Assembly: GCF_018398395.1 (NCBI RefSeq)
Contig: NZ_JAHCBF010000002.1
Span: forward strand, 310,001-374,000
DNA from: Croceicoccus gelatinilyticus
GTDB taxonomy: Bacteria > Pseudomonadota > Alphaproteobacteria > Sphingomonadales > Sphingomonadaceae
DNA length: 64,000 nt
Direction of reading: 5' to 3'
Part shown: piece after piece, positions 26,610 through 35,675 of the stretch
Layout: each line of letters starts with the position of its first letter
Position numbering within the stretch: position 1 is the first letter of the stretch
Notes under the pieces: generated by a model
Databases searched by the model: none
Told to the model about the DNA's origin: nothing
Seen by the model: only the letters and a program-made list of their open reading frames with translations
Position numbers and translations under genes: made by a program

Positions 26610-27473
26610 TCAGTCCTGCGGAACGGCGTCGGAATTTTTAAGCGACCGCTGATCGACGATACCGTCCTTCGACAGTCCTTCGCCCTCGCGGCTTTCGCCG
26701 GGGCTGGCAAAGACGCCGGCGATAAGGGAGCTTTGCCTGTCGGCGTCGAAACGCTCCCACCCGTCCGCGCCGAGCCGTTCGAGCGGCCGGAAACGGATCT
26801 TGTACTGCATCCGGGACGATCCCTCGATCCAGTATCCGAGATAGACGTAGGCGAGCCCTGCCGCGGCAGAGCGCCTGATGTGGTCGAGGATGATGTAGTT
26901 TCCAAGCCCTGACCGGTTCTCGTGCTGCGGGTCGTAGAACGAATAGATCATTGAAAGACCATCGTTCTGTCGGTCCGTCAAGCACGCTCCGACGAGCCGC
27001 CCCGGCGTATCGCCATCGGACGGTTCGCGATATTCGACGATGTAGCTGGTGACGGGCGTCTGCTCGACCATGTCGGCATAGTCCATCTCGTCCATCGCGG
27101 ACATGCCGCCGCCCGGGTGACGGGACGCCAGGTACTTCTGCAAAAGCTCGTACTGTTCGACCGTGGACCACGGCCTACAGGCGGTGGCAACAAGGTCCGA
27201 ATTGGCCTTCAGCGTGCGGGCCTGCGACTTCGATGCCTTGAACTCGCTCGCCACGACGCGCACCGAGACACAGGCGTTACAGCCCGCGCACGACGGGCGG
27301 TAGGCGACGGTCTGGCTGCGACGGAAACCGATTCGGCCAAGGGCATCGTTGAGCGCGTCCGCATCGGGGCCGCCAAGCTCGGTAAAGACCTTCCGTTCCT
27401 GCCTGCCCGCAAGGTACGGACACGGCGCGGGCGCGGTCACGTAAAAGCGGGGGAAACGAACCGGGGCGGTCAC
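26610..27473 (-). CDS. bpt: Aspartate/glutamate leucyltransferase (N-end rule)
   Basis: Protein of 287 residues of the arginyltransferase-like family. In alphaproteobacteria it moves Leu from Leu-tRNA to proteins with N-terminal Asp or Glu, marking them for ClpS/ClpAP. The early CPYL segment (18-21) and the Cys pattern CAGCNAC (around 62-68) near the N-terminus match the family. So do YIVEYREP, then [17 protein letters not shown] and [20 protein letters not shown]. The C-terminal 40 residues after the fold are longer than in many homologues. The tail overlaps the unclear start region of tamA, so expression of the two genes is likely linked. Confidence 0.94.
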   Translation of the reverse strand: MTAPVRFPRFYVTAPAPCPYLAGRQERKVFTELGGPDADALNDALGRIGFRRSQTVAYRPSCAGCNACVSVRVVASEFKASKSQARTLKANSDLVATACRPWSTVEQYELLQKYLASRHPGGGMSAMDEMDYADMVEQTPVTSYIVEYREPSDGDTPGRLVGACLTDRQNDGLSMIYSFYDPQHENRSGLGNYIILDHIRRSAAAGLAYVYLGYWIEGSSRMQYKIRFRPLERLGADGWERFDADRQSSLIAGVFASPGESREGEGLSKDGIVDQRSLKNSDAVPQD

Positions 27474-27715
27474 GAAGCTACCTTGTTACCTCTTGTTCTT
27501 CGGGAGGGAGGGGCCGACCCGGGGCACTGGGCCGGCCATCCTGCCGCTTGCGCCGGTGGGCGAACCAGGAAAGCCGCCGCCGAACGCGTGCCATCCTTAT
27601 GCCTCACAAGGCGAAAGTGTTAAAGACCATTAACCACGATGGGGCCAATTGACACAAAACGGGCCAACCCGTCCGGCGGTCAACTCGCCCCGTCGCAGCC
27701 TATACGCGTTTACCC
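27474..27715. other. 242-bp spacer, nothing recognised
   Basis: This spacer lies between the bpt start and the ilvA stop. It is purine-rich in places and must contain the bpt promoter on the minus strand. No small gene, RNA or convincing terminator was seen. Confidence 0.4.
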
Positions 27716-28972
27716 TCAGGCGAGTTCCGCCTCGCGGACGGTATAGCCCTGGCTGGTCAGCGACGCGATCAGCGCATCGATCTGCGCCCGGTCGCGTGCC
27801 TCGCACTCGATGTCGGTGATCAGGCCCTTGGCCGGCAACGTCGTGAAGATGCGCTGGTGATAGATCTCGATGATGTTGACGTTGTGCTGGTCGAAGGCGT
27901 GCATCACCTTGAACAGCGCGCCGGGTCGATCCTGAAGCGTGATCTGCAGCCTTGCGAGGCGGCCCGAACGCGCCAGATCGCGCAGCAACACATTGGCCAG
28001 CAGGCGCGTGTCGATGTTGCCGCCGCACAGGACGAGGCCGATCTTGCGCCCGGCAAAACGTTCGCGGTGGCTGAGCACGGCGGCAAGCCCTGCCGCGCCC
28101 GCACCCTCGACCACCGTCTTCTCGATCTGCAGCAGCAGCGAGACCGCGTTTTCAAGCGCGCCTTCGTCCACCAGCAGTATGTCGTCGACCAGTTCCTTGA
28201 TGACCTGCGACGTGATCTCGCCGGGTGCCTTAACGGCAATACCCTCGGCCAGCGTGTCACCGCCGCACGGCAGGTCGCCGCCCTTGATGCGCGCGAACAT
28301 CGACGGGTAGAGCTTTGCCTGCACGCCGATGATCTCGATGTCAGGATTGATCGATTTCGCGATCGTCGAAATGCCCGAGATCAACCCGCCGCCGCCGATC
28401 GGCACGACCAGCGTGTCGAGTTCGGGCACATCGTCCAGCATTTCGAGGCCCACGGTCCCCTGCCCCGCCGCGACGACCGGATCGTCGAAGGGATGCACGA
28501 ATGTGAGGCCCAGTTCCTTTTCCAGCTTGCGGGCGTGGGCATAGGCTTCGTCGAAAGTCTCGCCCTCCAGCACGACCTTGCCGCCCACGCTCTCGGTCTG
28601 CATGACCTTCACCGTCGGCGTCGTGCGCGGCATGACGATCGTGACCGGCACGCCAAGGCGGGTGCCGTGATAGCTCAGCCCCTGCGAGTGGTTGCCTGCC
28701 GATGCCGCGATCACGCCCTTGGCACGCTGTTCGTCGTTCAGTTGCAGCAGTGCATTGAGCGCGCCGCGTTCCTTGTAGGCGGCGGTGAACTGCTGGTTTT
28801 CGAATTTCAGCCAGATGTCCGCGCCGGTAATCTTGGACAGCGTCTGCGAATAGAGAATGGGCGTGCGCACGACCTGGCCGGCAATGTTCGTCGCCGCCTG
28901 CCGCACGTCATCCGCATTGAAGGGCAGGCCCGTCTGGGCCGCCACGGTCGTCGCTGAGCTGTCCTGTGTCAT
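27716..28972 (-). CDS. ilvA: Threonine ammonia-lyase with ACT domain
   Basis: PLP enzyme of 418 residues that deaminates threonine to 2-oxobutyrate, the first step of isoleucine synthesis. The PLP lysine is Lys67 in FTAAYKERGALN, the phosphate loop is PIGGGGLISG (around 193), and SAGNHSQGLSY is a further family signature. The C-terminal 80 residues form an ACT domain (LQITLQDRPGALFKVMHAF, then NIIEIYHQR), so the enzyme is probably feedback-regulated. A shorter catabolic enzyme with one ACT domain would look similar, so the symbol is a choice between ilvA and tdcB. Confidence 0.92.
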   Translation of the reverse strand: MTQDSSATTVAAQTGLPFNADDVRQAATNIAGQVVRTPILYSQTLSKITGADIWLKFENQQFTAAYKERGALNALLQLNDEQRAKGVIAASAGNHSQGLSYHGTRLGVPVTIVMPRTTPTVKVMQTESVGGKVVLEGETFDEAYAHARKLEKELGLTFVHPFDDPVVAAGQGTVGLEMLDDVPELDTLVVPIGGGGLISGISTIAKSINPDIEIIGVQAKLYPSMFARIKGGDLPCGGDTLAEGIAVKAPGEITSQVIKELVDDILLVDEGALENAVSLLLQIEKTVVEGAGAAGLAAVLSHRERFAGRKIGLVLCGGNIDTRLLANVLLRDLARSGRLARLQITLQDRPGALFKVMHAFDQHNVNIIEIYHQRIFTTLPAKGLITDIECEARDRAQIDALIASLTSQGYTVREAELA

Positions 28973-29030
28973 ATGATGCGGCCCCTATCGGATATGGCGC
29001 GCGATGGAAATGCCGTTTAAGCCCTGCGCC

Positions 29031-30734
29031 ATGACTGGTCGCACCGTGAAATTCCGCCATCTCGTTCTCACCACTGCCGCTCTTGCCGCGATTGCCGCGC
29101 CCGCGGCCCGTGCCGATACGCTGGTCGACAATGTCGATGGCATCCGCGTCGATGCCGACGGATCGGTCGAGCGATTCGGCGCGATGCTGATCGATGACGA
29201 CGGACGGGTGGAGAAACTTTACCGCCGCGGTGCGAAGCTGCCCAAGGACCCTGACTACCACGTCGACGGCGAAGGCCGCGTCCTGCTGCCCAGCTTCATC
29301 GACGGGCACGTCCACGTCTCGCGCGTGGGGTTCAACGCCATCGGGCTCGACCTGTCGGACGCAAATACCATGGTAGAGGCGCTGAACCGCATCGCCGACT
29401 ATGCCCGCCGCAATCCGAACAAGCCGTGGATCGTCGGGCGCGGCTGGAACGAGGTCCGCTGGGGCCTTGGCCGCCTGCCCACTGCCGCCGAACTCGATGC
29501 CGCCGTGCCCGACCGCCCGGTCTGGCTGGTCCGCGCCGACGAACATGCAGGCTGGGCCAATACCGCCGCGATGGAACGGGCGGGTATCACGGCCGCGACA
29601 AAGGCCCCCGACGGCGGCCGCATAGAACGCGGTGCCGGCGATAAGCCCAGCGGCATTTTCGTCGATTCCGCGCGGCAACTGGTGGAGGCAAAGCTGCCTG
29701 CCCCGCTGCCGGAGGAACGCGACATCGCTTTCCTTCAGGCGCAGGACGTCTTCCTGAAGCGCGGGATCACCGCCGTAGCCGACATGGGTACGACCCTGCT
29801 CGACTGGCAGTCGATGCGGCGGCAGGCTGATATCGGCCGGATGCAGCTGCGCGTCGTGTCCTACGCCCACGGGGTCGAGGACATGGTGACGATTGCAGGC
29901 CCCGGCCCGACGCCGTGGCTCTATGGCGACCGCCTGAAGCTGACGGGCCTCAAGCTCTATCTCGACGGCGCGCTGGGTTCGCGCGGGGCGTGGCTCTCTG
30001 CGCCTTATGCCGATGCGCCGGACGACACCGGCCTGCAGATGCTTTCAGGCACGCAGCTGCGCAACCTGATGAGCCGCGCGGCGATGGACGATTTCCAGGT
30101 CGCCGTTCACGCGATTGGCGATGCCGCCAATGCCGAAGTGCTCGACGCGGTGCAGGAGATGAAGGACAACTACCCCGGCGACCGGCGCTGGCGGATCGAA
30201 CATGCGCAGATCGTGCAGCCTTCGGACCTGCCGCGCTTCGGCAGCCTCGGCGTCGTCGCCTCGATGCAGCCGCATCACCAGGTATCCGACCGCGTTATGG
30301 CAGAGGCGCGGCTATCGCCCGACCGGCTGGCAGGGGCCTATGCCTGGCGCTCAATCCTTGCGGGCGGAGCGCGGCTATCGTTCGGGTCTGATGCGCCGGT
30401 CGAGGCTCCCGACGTGTTCGAAGGGCTGGCCGATGCCATCACGCGGCAGGACGCGAATGGCGAACCGTTCGGCGGGTGGCAGCCGCAGGAAGCGATCAGC
30501 CGCGAACAGGCGCTGGCCGCCTATACCGCGGGCGCGGCCTACGCGATGGGCGCGGATGGCAAGTTCGGCACGCTGGCCGTGGGCGAATGGGCCGACTTTG
30601 TCTTCGTGACGGTGGACCCGCTGCTGGCCGCTCCGGCGCAGCTTCGCGAAGGGCGCGTGCTGTCAACGTGGATCGCGGGACGCAAGGTGTGGTCGGTGCA
30701 GGGCAACGTCGCGGCTCCTGCCTCGGAACGCTAG
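29031..30734 (+). CDS. Exported amidohydrolase, YtcJ-like (Amidohydro_3)
   Basis: Metal-dependent hydrolase of about 567 residues with a signal peptide ending APAARA. The metal site of the amidohydrolase superfamily is visible: IDGHVHVS in the first strand, AVHAIGDAAN, RIEHAQIV, and the late Asp in LSFGSDAPVEAP. GRGWNEVRWGLGRLPT and WADFVFVTVDPL are typical of the YtcJ type. Such periplasmic proteins are abundant in sphingomonads with unknown substrates (amides or cyclic imides). Several starts are possible (29004, 29031, GTG 29046), none with a strong ribosome-binding site; 29031 gives a good signal peptide. It is divergent from ilvA and converges on tatC with a short overlap. Confidence 0.85.
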   Translation: MTGRTVKFRHLVLTTAALAAIAAPAARADTLVDNVDGIRVDADGSVERFGAMLIDDDGRVEKLYRRGAKLPKDPDYHVDGEGRVLLPSFIDGHVHVSRVGFNAIGLDLSDANTMVEALNRIADYARRNPNKPWIVGRGWNEVRWGLGRLPTAAELDAAVPDRPVWLVRADEHAGWANTAAMERAGITAATKAPDGGRIERGAGDKPSGIFVDSARQLVEAKLPAPLPEERDIAFLQAQDVFLKRGITAVADMGTTLLDWQSMRRQADIGRMQLRVVSYAHGVEDMVTIAGPGPTPWLYGDRLKLTGLKLYLDGALGSRGAWLSAPYADAPDDTGLQMLSGTQLRNLMSRAAMDDFQVAVHAIGDAANAEVLDAVQEMKDNYPGDRRWRIEHAQIVQPSDLPRFGSLGVVASMQPHHQVSDRVMAEARLSPDRLAGAYAWRSILAGGARLSFGSDAPVEAPDVFEGLADAITRQDANGEPFGGWQPQEAISREQALAAYTAGAAYAMGADGKFGTLAVGEWADFVFVTVDPLLAAPAQLREGRVLSTWIAGRKVWSVQGNVAAPASER

Positions 30735-31528
30735 GCGTCCTCGACCACAGCGGGGACCTGCGGGCCCTCGTTCTTCTTCTTCCGGTCGCTGAACCACATC
30801 AGGATCAGCGATCCCTCGAACAGCAGGATCAGCGGCGCTGCCAGCATCAGCTGCGAGACGATGTCGGGCGGCGTGATGATCGCGGCAACGGCGAAGATCG
30901 CGACGATCAGGTAACGCCGCGCCTTTTTCATCTGCTCACGGCTGACGATGCCGGCGCGGTTAAGCAGCAACAGCAGGACGGGAAGCTGGAAGCTGATCCC
31001 GAAAGCGAGAATGAACTGCATGACGAGGCCGAGGTATTCGCCCATCGCCGGCAGCGCTTCCTGCTGCAGACCGCCGGTCATGCCCTGGAAGCCGAGAAAC
31101 CATTTGAACGCGGTCGGCATCACGATGAAATAGGCCAGCGAAGCGCCCGCGATGAACAGGATCGGCGAGGCGAACAGGAAGGGCAGGAAAGCCTTCTTCT
31201 CTTTCGCGTAGAGACCCGGCGCGACGAATGCCCAAAGCTGGTTCGCGATGATCGGGAACGACAGGAAGAACGCCGCAAAAATCGCGACCTTGATCTCCAC
31301 GAAAAACGCTTCGTAAAGCTTGGTATAGACCAGCCGCCCCTGCCCTTCGGGAAAGGCCATCGTCAGCGGACGGACGAGGTAGCCGAAAATCCTGTCGGCC
31401 AGCGGCAGGCAAACCGCAAAGCAGACGATCAACGCGATCACCGCGCGGAACAGCCGCGTGCGCAGCTCGATCAGGTGCTCGAGAAGCGGCGCTTCGGTTT
31501 CGTCGAGATCGGAAATCTTGAATGCCAC
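30731..31528 (-). CDS. tatC: Sec-independent protein translocase TatC
   Basis: Core receptor of the twin-arginine translocon, 265 residues with six membrane helices. The N-terminal ETEAPLLEHLIELRTRLFR and the motif FFVEIKVAIFAAFFLSFP around residues 85-105 are diagnostic, as is FILAFGISFQLPVLLLLLNR. The GTG at 31528 follows an AAGGA site and is four bases after the tatB stop. A further upstream start would overlap tatB. The 3' end overlaps the end of the convergent amidohydrolase gene by four bases. It is the last gene of the argS-to-tatC run. Confidence 0.95.
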   Translation of the reverse strand: MAFKISDLDETEAPLLEHLIELRTRLFRAVIALIVCFAVCLPLADRIFGYLVRPLTMAFPEGQGRLVYTKLYEAFFVEIKVAIFAAFFLSFPIIANQLWAFVAPGLYAKEKKAFLPFLFASPILFIAGASLAYFIVMPTAFKWFLGFQGMTGGLQQEALPAMGEYLGLVMQFILAFGISFQLPVLLLLLNRAGIVSREQMKKARRYLIVAIFAVAAIITPPDIVSQLMLAAPLILLFEGSLILMWFSDRKKKNEGPQVPAVVEDA

Positions 31529-31532
31529 CGGT

Positions 31533-32012
31533 TCAGTCCTTCGCCCGGTCGGCCATGTCTTCAAACAAGGGCAGCGTCCCGCGAACGGGCGCGGGTTTTT
31601 CTTCCGGCGCCTCGTCCTTCACCAGCGGCTTTGCCTCCGTTTCGGGCTCCACCGTCGCTTCCGCCTTTTCCGGTGCAGGCGCAGGCGCAGGCTCAGCATT
31701 GGCGTCGGGCTTGTCCGCGATCGGTTCCATTTCCGCAGAGGCGTGCGCCGTCAACTTGCCGGTCTCGGCGCTGGCGTCGGGGTGCTTCTTCATGATCTCC
31801 GCGTTGCGGCGATCCCACTCCTTCTGCATGTCCTCCATCTCGGCCTCGCGCACCATTGCGTCGAGCCCTGCGCGGAAATGGCCGGAGACCTTGCGCAGCT
31901 TGCCGATCCAGCGCCCCGCGGTGCGCAGGGCCATGGGCATGTCTTTCGGGCCGATGACGAGGACCGCCACGACGATGATGAGCAGGAGTTCGGTGGCGCC
32001 GATATCGAACAT
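31533..32012 (-). CDS. tatB: Sec-independent protein translocase TatB
   Basis: Protein of 159 residues with a single N-terminal membrane helix (MFDIGATELLLIIVVAVLVI), followed at once by GPKDMPMALRTAGRWIGKLR, the TatB hallmark of the hinge and amphipathic helix. The remainder is charged and Pro/Ala-rich (DANAEPAPAPAPEKAEA), as usual for the disordered tail. It helps TatC bind Tat signal peptides. It is between tatA and tatC in the same operon. Confidence 0.95.
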   Translation of the reverse strand: MFDIGATELLLIIVVAVLVIGPKDMPMALRTAGRWIGKLRKVSGHFRAGLDAMVREAEMEDMQKEWDRRNAEIMKKHPDASAETGKLTAHASAEMEPIADKPDANAEPAPAPAPEKAEATVEPETEAKPLVKDEAPEEKPAPVRGTLPLFEDMADRAKD

Positions 32013-32059
32013 GGGCGGTCAGGTCCGGTGCGGCGCGATTGCGCGCCGCGAAGAGGCGA

Positions 32060-32305
32060 TCAGGCCTTCTTCTCGCTTTCCGAAGGCGCGGCGGCCTTGG
32101 TCTCGGTAGCGGCAGGGGCGGCGTCGGCGGACTGTTCAAGGCGCAGGTCCTTGGCCATGTCCTTGCCGCTTTCGTCGTTCATGCCCTGCTTGAAGCTCTT
32201 GATGCCCTTGCCGAAGTCACCCATCATTTCCGAAATCCGGCCGCGCCCGAAAAGCACGAGGATAACGAGGGCAATGATGATCAGCTGCCAGGGGCCAACG
32301 TTCAC
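32060..32305 (-). CDS. tatA: Sec-independent protein translocase TatA
   Basis: This 81-residue pore-forming subunit of the Tat system has one N-terminal membrane helix (QLIIIALVILVLFG), then the hinge RGRISEMMGDFGKGIKSFKQ with the conserved Phe-Gly, and an acidic and Ala-rich tail. The order scpB-tatA-tatB-tatC is common in alphaproteobacteria. Confidence 0.95.
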   Translation of the reverse strand: MNVGPWQLIIIALVILVLFGRGRISEMMGDFGKGIKSFKQGMNDESGKDMAKDLRLEQSADAAPAATETKAAAPSESEKKA

Positions 32306-32335
32306 TTGGGATTCTCCTTGAAGGTCAGCCCCTCT

Positions 32336-32998
32336 CTAGGCGCTTTCGTCGCCCATATCCAGTGACCCCGCGTCGTCGTTTGTCGCTTCTTGCGTAGTTT
32401 CTTCGCCCGAATCCGCGCTTTGGATAGCGTTTTCTGCAGCGCGCAGGTCAAGCTCGCGCTCCATCGCATCCTCGACCGGCTCCAGCAGGCCCGCTGCGCG
32501 CAGTTCGGCAAGACCGGGCAGGTCCCGGCGACTCGCCAACCCGAAATGCGTGAGGAAATCGGCCGTGGTCGCGTAGATCACCGGCCTTCCGGGCACTTCG
32601 CGGCGGCCTGCGGCACGAACCCAGCCCGCTTCCATCAATACGTCGAGCGTGCCCTTGGCGGTCTGCACGCCGCGAATCGATTCGATCTCGGCGCGGCTGA
32701 CGGGTTCGTGATAGGCGATGATGGCAAGACACTCGGTCGCCGCGCGTGACAGGCGGCGCACTTCCTCGCGCTCGCGCCGCAGCAGGTTCGCCATGTCCGC
32801 AGCGGTCTGGAAATGCCAGAGCTTGCCCCGCTTCACGAGATTGACACCGCGTCCATCGTAATGATCGGCCAGATCGGCCAGCGCATCGCGCACATCCGCG
32901 CCGCCGAGATGCTCCGAAATCTCGTCGCGGGTCATCGGCTTTTCGGCTGCGAACAGCACGGCTTCGACCGCGCGGGTCAGGTCGTCGGGCGCGCTCAT
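32336..32998 (-). CDS. scpB: Segregation and condensation protein ScpB
   Basis: Kleisin-associated winged-helix protein of 220 residues, which with ScpA and Smc forms the bacterial condensin. The start LTRAVEAVLFAAEKPMT and the middle ATECLAIIAYHEPVSRAEIE, with VQTAKGTLDVLMEAGWVRAA, are typical. The tail after about residue 185 is acidic and not conserved. Its ATG overlaps the scpA stop by four bases (ATGA), so translation is coupled. Confidence 0.94.
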   Translation of the reverse strand: MSAPDDLTRAVEAVLFAAEKPMTRDEISEHLGGADVRDALADLADHYDGRGVNLVKRGKLWHFQTAADMANLLRREREEVRRLSRAATECLAIIAYHEPVSRAEIESIRGVQTAKGTLDVLMEAGWVRAAGRREVPGRPVIYATTADFLTHFGLASRRDLPGLAELRAAGLLEPVEDAMERELDLRAAENAIQSADSGEETTQEATNDDAGSLDMGDESA

Positions 32999-33846
32999 TT
33001 CCCCTCACCCCGCTTCATCGAACGCAAGCGCAGCGGGCCGAACGTCTCTTCCTGCGCCAGTTCCGCCTTGCCCTGTTTCGCCAGTTCGAGCGCGGCGACA
33101 AAGCTTGAGGCGAGCGCCGATTTCTTCAGCTTCGGATCGGCATGGGGCGGCAGGAACTGCTTCAGCTCCATCCAGTCGATCGCGACGCCGAGCATGGACG
33201 ATACGCGGGACAGCGCGCTTTCCAGCGTCATGACCATGCGTTCGCGCACCATGTGAACGACAGGCGCGGTTCGGGCCTTTACCTGTCCGTAGGCCTGGAC
33301 AAGATCGAACCACTCGCACTCCCAAGCCCGCTTCTTCAGGACGCGCAGTCCTTCCGGCTCGCCGCGCACGAATACGTCTCGGCCCAGCCTGTCCCGCGCC
33401 ATCAGCCGCGCCGCAGCCTCGCGCATTGCGGCCAGCCGCTGGAGGCGCAGTTGCAGCCGCAGGGCCAGTTCCTCGGGGCTGGGGTCTTCCTGCTCTTCCT
33501 TGGGCAGGAGCAGCGCGGATTTCAGGTAGGCCAGCCACGCCGCCATCACGAGATAGTCTGCGGCCAGCTCCAGCTTCATCTCGCCCGCGCGGTCGATGAA
33601 TTCGAGATACTGGTCGACCAGTTCGAGGATCGAGATCCGGCGCAAGTCGACCTTCTGCCGCCGCGCAAGATCGAGCAGGATGTCGAGCGGGCCTTCGTAT
33701 CCGTCGATGTCGATATAGAGCTTGGCCGGATCGTCCCGCGCATCGTCGACGCGGGCTTCCCACGCCTCTTCGTCAAGCGGCAGGGTCGCGGGCGGGAGGG
33801 GCTGCGTGCCCCATGGCGCACCGTCGTCCCCGCCCCCCTCCATCAT
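32995..33846 (-). CDS. scpA: Segregation and condensation protein ScpA
   Basis: Kleisin subunit of the Smc condensin complex, 283 residues. The N-terminal Smc-binding part carries DGYEGPLDILLDLARRQKVD (about 48-67), then ISILELVDQYLEFI and ADYLVMAAWLAYLKSALLLP. The C-terminal winged helix contains SSFVAALELAKQGKAELAQE near residue 250. The first 40 residues (Gly/Asp/Pro-rich) are not conserved, and the start could lie a little further in. It overlaps scpB by four bases and is 13 bases after the nagZ stop. Confidence 0.94.
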   Translation of the reverse strand: MMEGGGDDGAPWGTQPLPPATLPLDEEAWEARVDDARDDPAKLYIDIDGYEGPLDILLDLARRQKVDLRRISILELVDQYLEFIDRAGEMKLELAADYLVMAAWLAYLKSALLLPKEEQEDPSPEELALRLQLRLQRLAAMREAAARLMARDRLGRDVFVRGEPEGLRVLKKRAWECEWFDLVQAYGQVKARTAPVVHMVRERMVMTLESALSRVSSMLGVAIDWMELKQFLPPHADPKLKKSALASSFVAALELAKQGKAELAQEETFGPLRLRSMKRGEGK

Positions 33847-33859
33847 GCGAACGGGCCCA

Positions 33860-34888
33860 TCATGCAGTCACACCTGCTGCGGCCAGAAGCTCGTCACGCT
33901 TGGCGATGGCGGCCTCGCGCTCTTCCGCGCGTTCGAAGGGGCAGGCAACGTTCGCGCCTTTCATCGCCGCGTCCAGCCGCTCGCGCGCTTTCGCAGTCAT
34001 TTCGGGCAGCACTTCGGCGATGCCTTCCATGTCGTCCATCTTCGCCCAGCAATTGAGCACGACATCGCAGCCAGCCGCGATCGCGGCGGCAGAGCGTTCG
34101 GGGATCGTGCCCGAAAGGGCTTCCATGTCGATATCGTCGGTCATCAAGAGGCCGTCGAACCCGATGCGCCCACGAATGATGTTCTCGATCACCGTGGCCG
34201 ACTGGGTGGCGGGGTGATCCGCGTCCCATGCCTCGAACACGACATGCGCGCTCATGGCCATGGGCGCATCTTTAAGCGTTTCGAACGGGGCGAGATCGGT
34301 GGCGAGTTCTTCCTCGCTCGCGCAGACTTTCGGCAGGTCCTTGTGACTGTCGCACAGCGCGCGGCCATGGCCGGGCATGTGCTTGACGATGCCGACCACG
34401 CCCGCATCGGCCAGCCCCTGAAGGCACGACCGCCCCAGCGCCGCGACGCGGGCCGGATCGTGACCATAGGCGCGGTCGCCGATCACGTCGTGCGCGCCTT
34501 CCTGCCGCACGTCGAGCAGCGGCAGCGCGTCCGACGAAACGCCCGCTTCGGCAAGATCCAGCCCGATGGCGCGGGCGTTGCAGCGCACAGCCTCCATCGC
34601 CGAGATCGGGGCGACGTCGTAAAGCCGGTCGAACACGCCCTGCGGCGGGTATTTCGGCCAGACGGGCGGCTTCATGCGCGTGACGCGGCCACCTTCCTGG
34701 TCGATCAGGATCAGCAGGTCATCGCGCCCATGCAGCGCGCGCAGTTCGTCGGTCAGCGCGCGCATCTGCGCAGCGCTCTCGCAGTTGCGGCCAAACAGGA
34801 TGTACCCCGCCGGATCGCTAGCGCGAAAGAAGGCGCGCTCCGCGTCGGTCAGGGTCAGGCCGGACATGCCGAAAATCGATGGCGTCAT
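33860..34888 (-). CDS. nagZ: Beta-N-acetylhexosaminidase NagZ (GH3)
   Basis: Cytosolic glycosidase of 342 residues in peptidoglycan recycling; it removes N-acetylglucosamine from anhydro-muropeptides. LIDQEGGRVTRM (62-72) is the substrate-binding motif, KHMPGHG (169-175) with Asp180 and His182 forms the catalytic His-Asp loop, and the nucleophile is in MTDDIDM (around 250). The ATG at 34888 is chosen because it gives the family start TPSIFGMSGLTLT; a TTG seven codons upstream is the alternative. It lies between the SPOR gene and scpA, a conserved alphaproteobacterial neighbourhood. Confidence 0.94.
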   Translation of the reverse strand: MTPSIFGMSGLTLTDAERAFFRASDPAGYILFGRNCESAAQMRALTDELRALHGRDDLLILIDQEGGRVTRMKPPVWPKYPPQGVFDRLYDVAPISAMEAVRCNARAIGLDLAEAGVSSDALPLLDVRQEGAHDVIGDRAYGHDPARVAALGRSCLQGLADAGVVGIVKHMPGHGRALCDSHKDLPKVCASEEELATDLAPFETLKDAPMAMSAHVVFEAWDADHPATQSATVIENIIRGRIGFDGLLMTDDIDMEALSGTIPERSAAAIAAGCDVVLNCWAKMDDMEGIAEVLPEMTAKARERLDAAMKGANVACPFERAEEREAAIAKRDELLAAAGVTA

Positions 34889-34987
34889 AGATTCGCAAGG
34901 TTTGGCCAAGGCGCCGCCAAGCGCAAGGGGCAGAGCGCCATCATGCCCCGATTCACGTTCTACCTGAATGTGGCTGGCGGTCGGCTC

Positions 34988-35662
34988 TTACCGTTTTACC
35001 TGACACTCGATGCCGTTGCGGCGCATGTCGTCGCAGAGTGCAAACGCTCCGGCGGTGTTGGGCGCGACTGCCTGAAGGCGATAGACGATGCCGATGTCGG
35101 CGCGGCCCTGCACGATGCGGCGGTCGTAGTTCTTGAGCGGCTCGTAACGCTGGCGGATAAGATCCCAGCCCTTCCGCGCGTCCGCCTCCGTCGAATAGGC
35201 GCCGACCTGCACGGCCGTTCCCGTCAGCGGCGGTTCGGGCGTCGCGGTCGGTGTCGGAGTCGGGGGCGCCGAAGCGGTCGGCGTGGGCTCGGGCGTGGCG
35301 GTCGGCTCGGGCTGGGCAAGGCTTGCCTCGTTGTCGACGCCTTCGCCGACCTTGTAGGAGGTATCCCCGGTGCCCGCGACCTTGGTGCCGCCCGGATCGG
35401 CGGGACGCACCTTATAGGGTTCGTCGGGTGCCTCGATCAGCGAACCGTCACCTTCGGGCGGGCGGTTGAAATATTCGCGCGCGACGAAGATGGCCATCGC
35501 GGCCATGACCAGCAGCAGCGCGACGACCGCGGCAAACTTGCCGATGCGGGACCAGTCGAGCCCCTCGTCCAGATCCTCGTCCGCCGATTCGAGCCACGGC
35601 AGGCGCATTTCCGGCTCCTCCAAAGCGAGGCGGCCGTCCGCTTCTCCTGCCTGGCTATTCAC
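34988..35662 (-). CDS. SPOR-domain cell-envelope protein
   Basis: Single-pass inner-membrane protein of 224 residues. A cytoplasmic acidic part of about 50 residues is followed by one membrane helix (AAVVALLLVMAAMAIFVA) and a periplasmic linker rich in Pro/Thr/Ala (TPEPTPTASAPPTPTP). A C-terminal SPOR domain (about 148-224) begins GTAVQVGAYSTEADARKGWD. SPOR domains bind denuded glycan at the division septum. The GTG start at 35662 is supported by AAAGGGG nine bases upstream, inside the end of argS. It is linked to argS and nagZ in order and strand. Confidence 0.88.
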   Translation of the reverse strand: MNSQAGEADGRLALEEPEMRLPWLESADEDLDEGLDWSRIGKFAAVVALLLVMAAMAIFVAREYFNRPPEGDGSLIEAPDEPYKVRPADPGGTKVAGTGDTSYKVGEGVDNEASLAQPEPTATPEPTPTASAPPTPTPTATPEPPLTGTAVQVGAYSTEADARKGWDLIRQRYEPLKNYDRRIVQGRADIGIVYRLQAVAPNTAGAFALCDDMRRNGIECQVKR

Positions 35663-35675
35663 GTGCGCGACCCCT

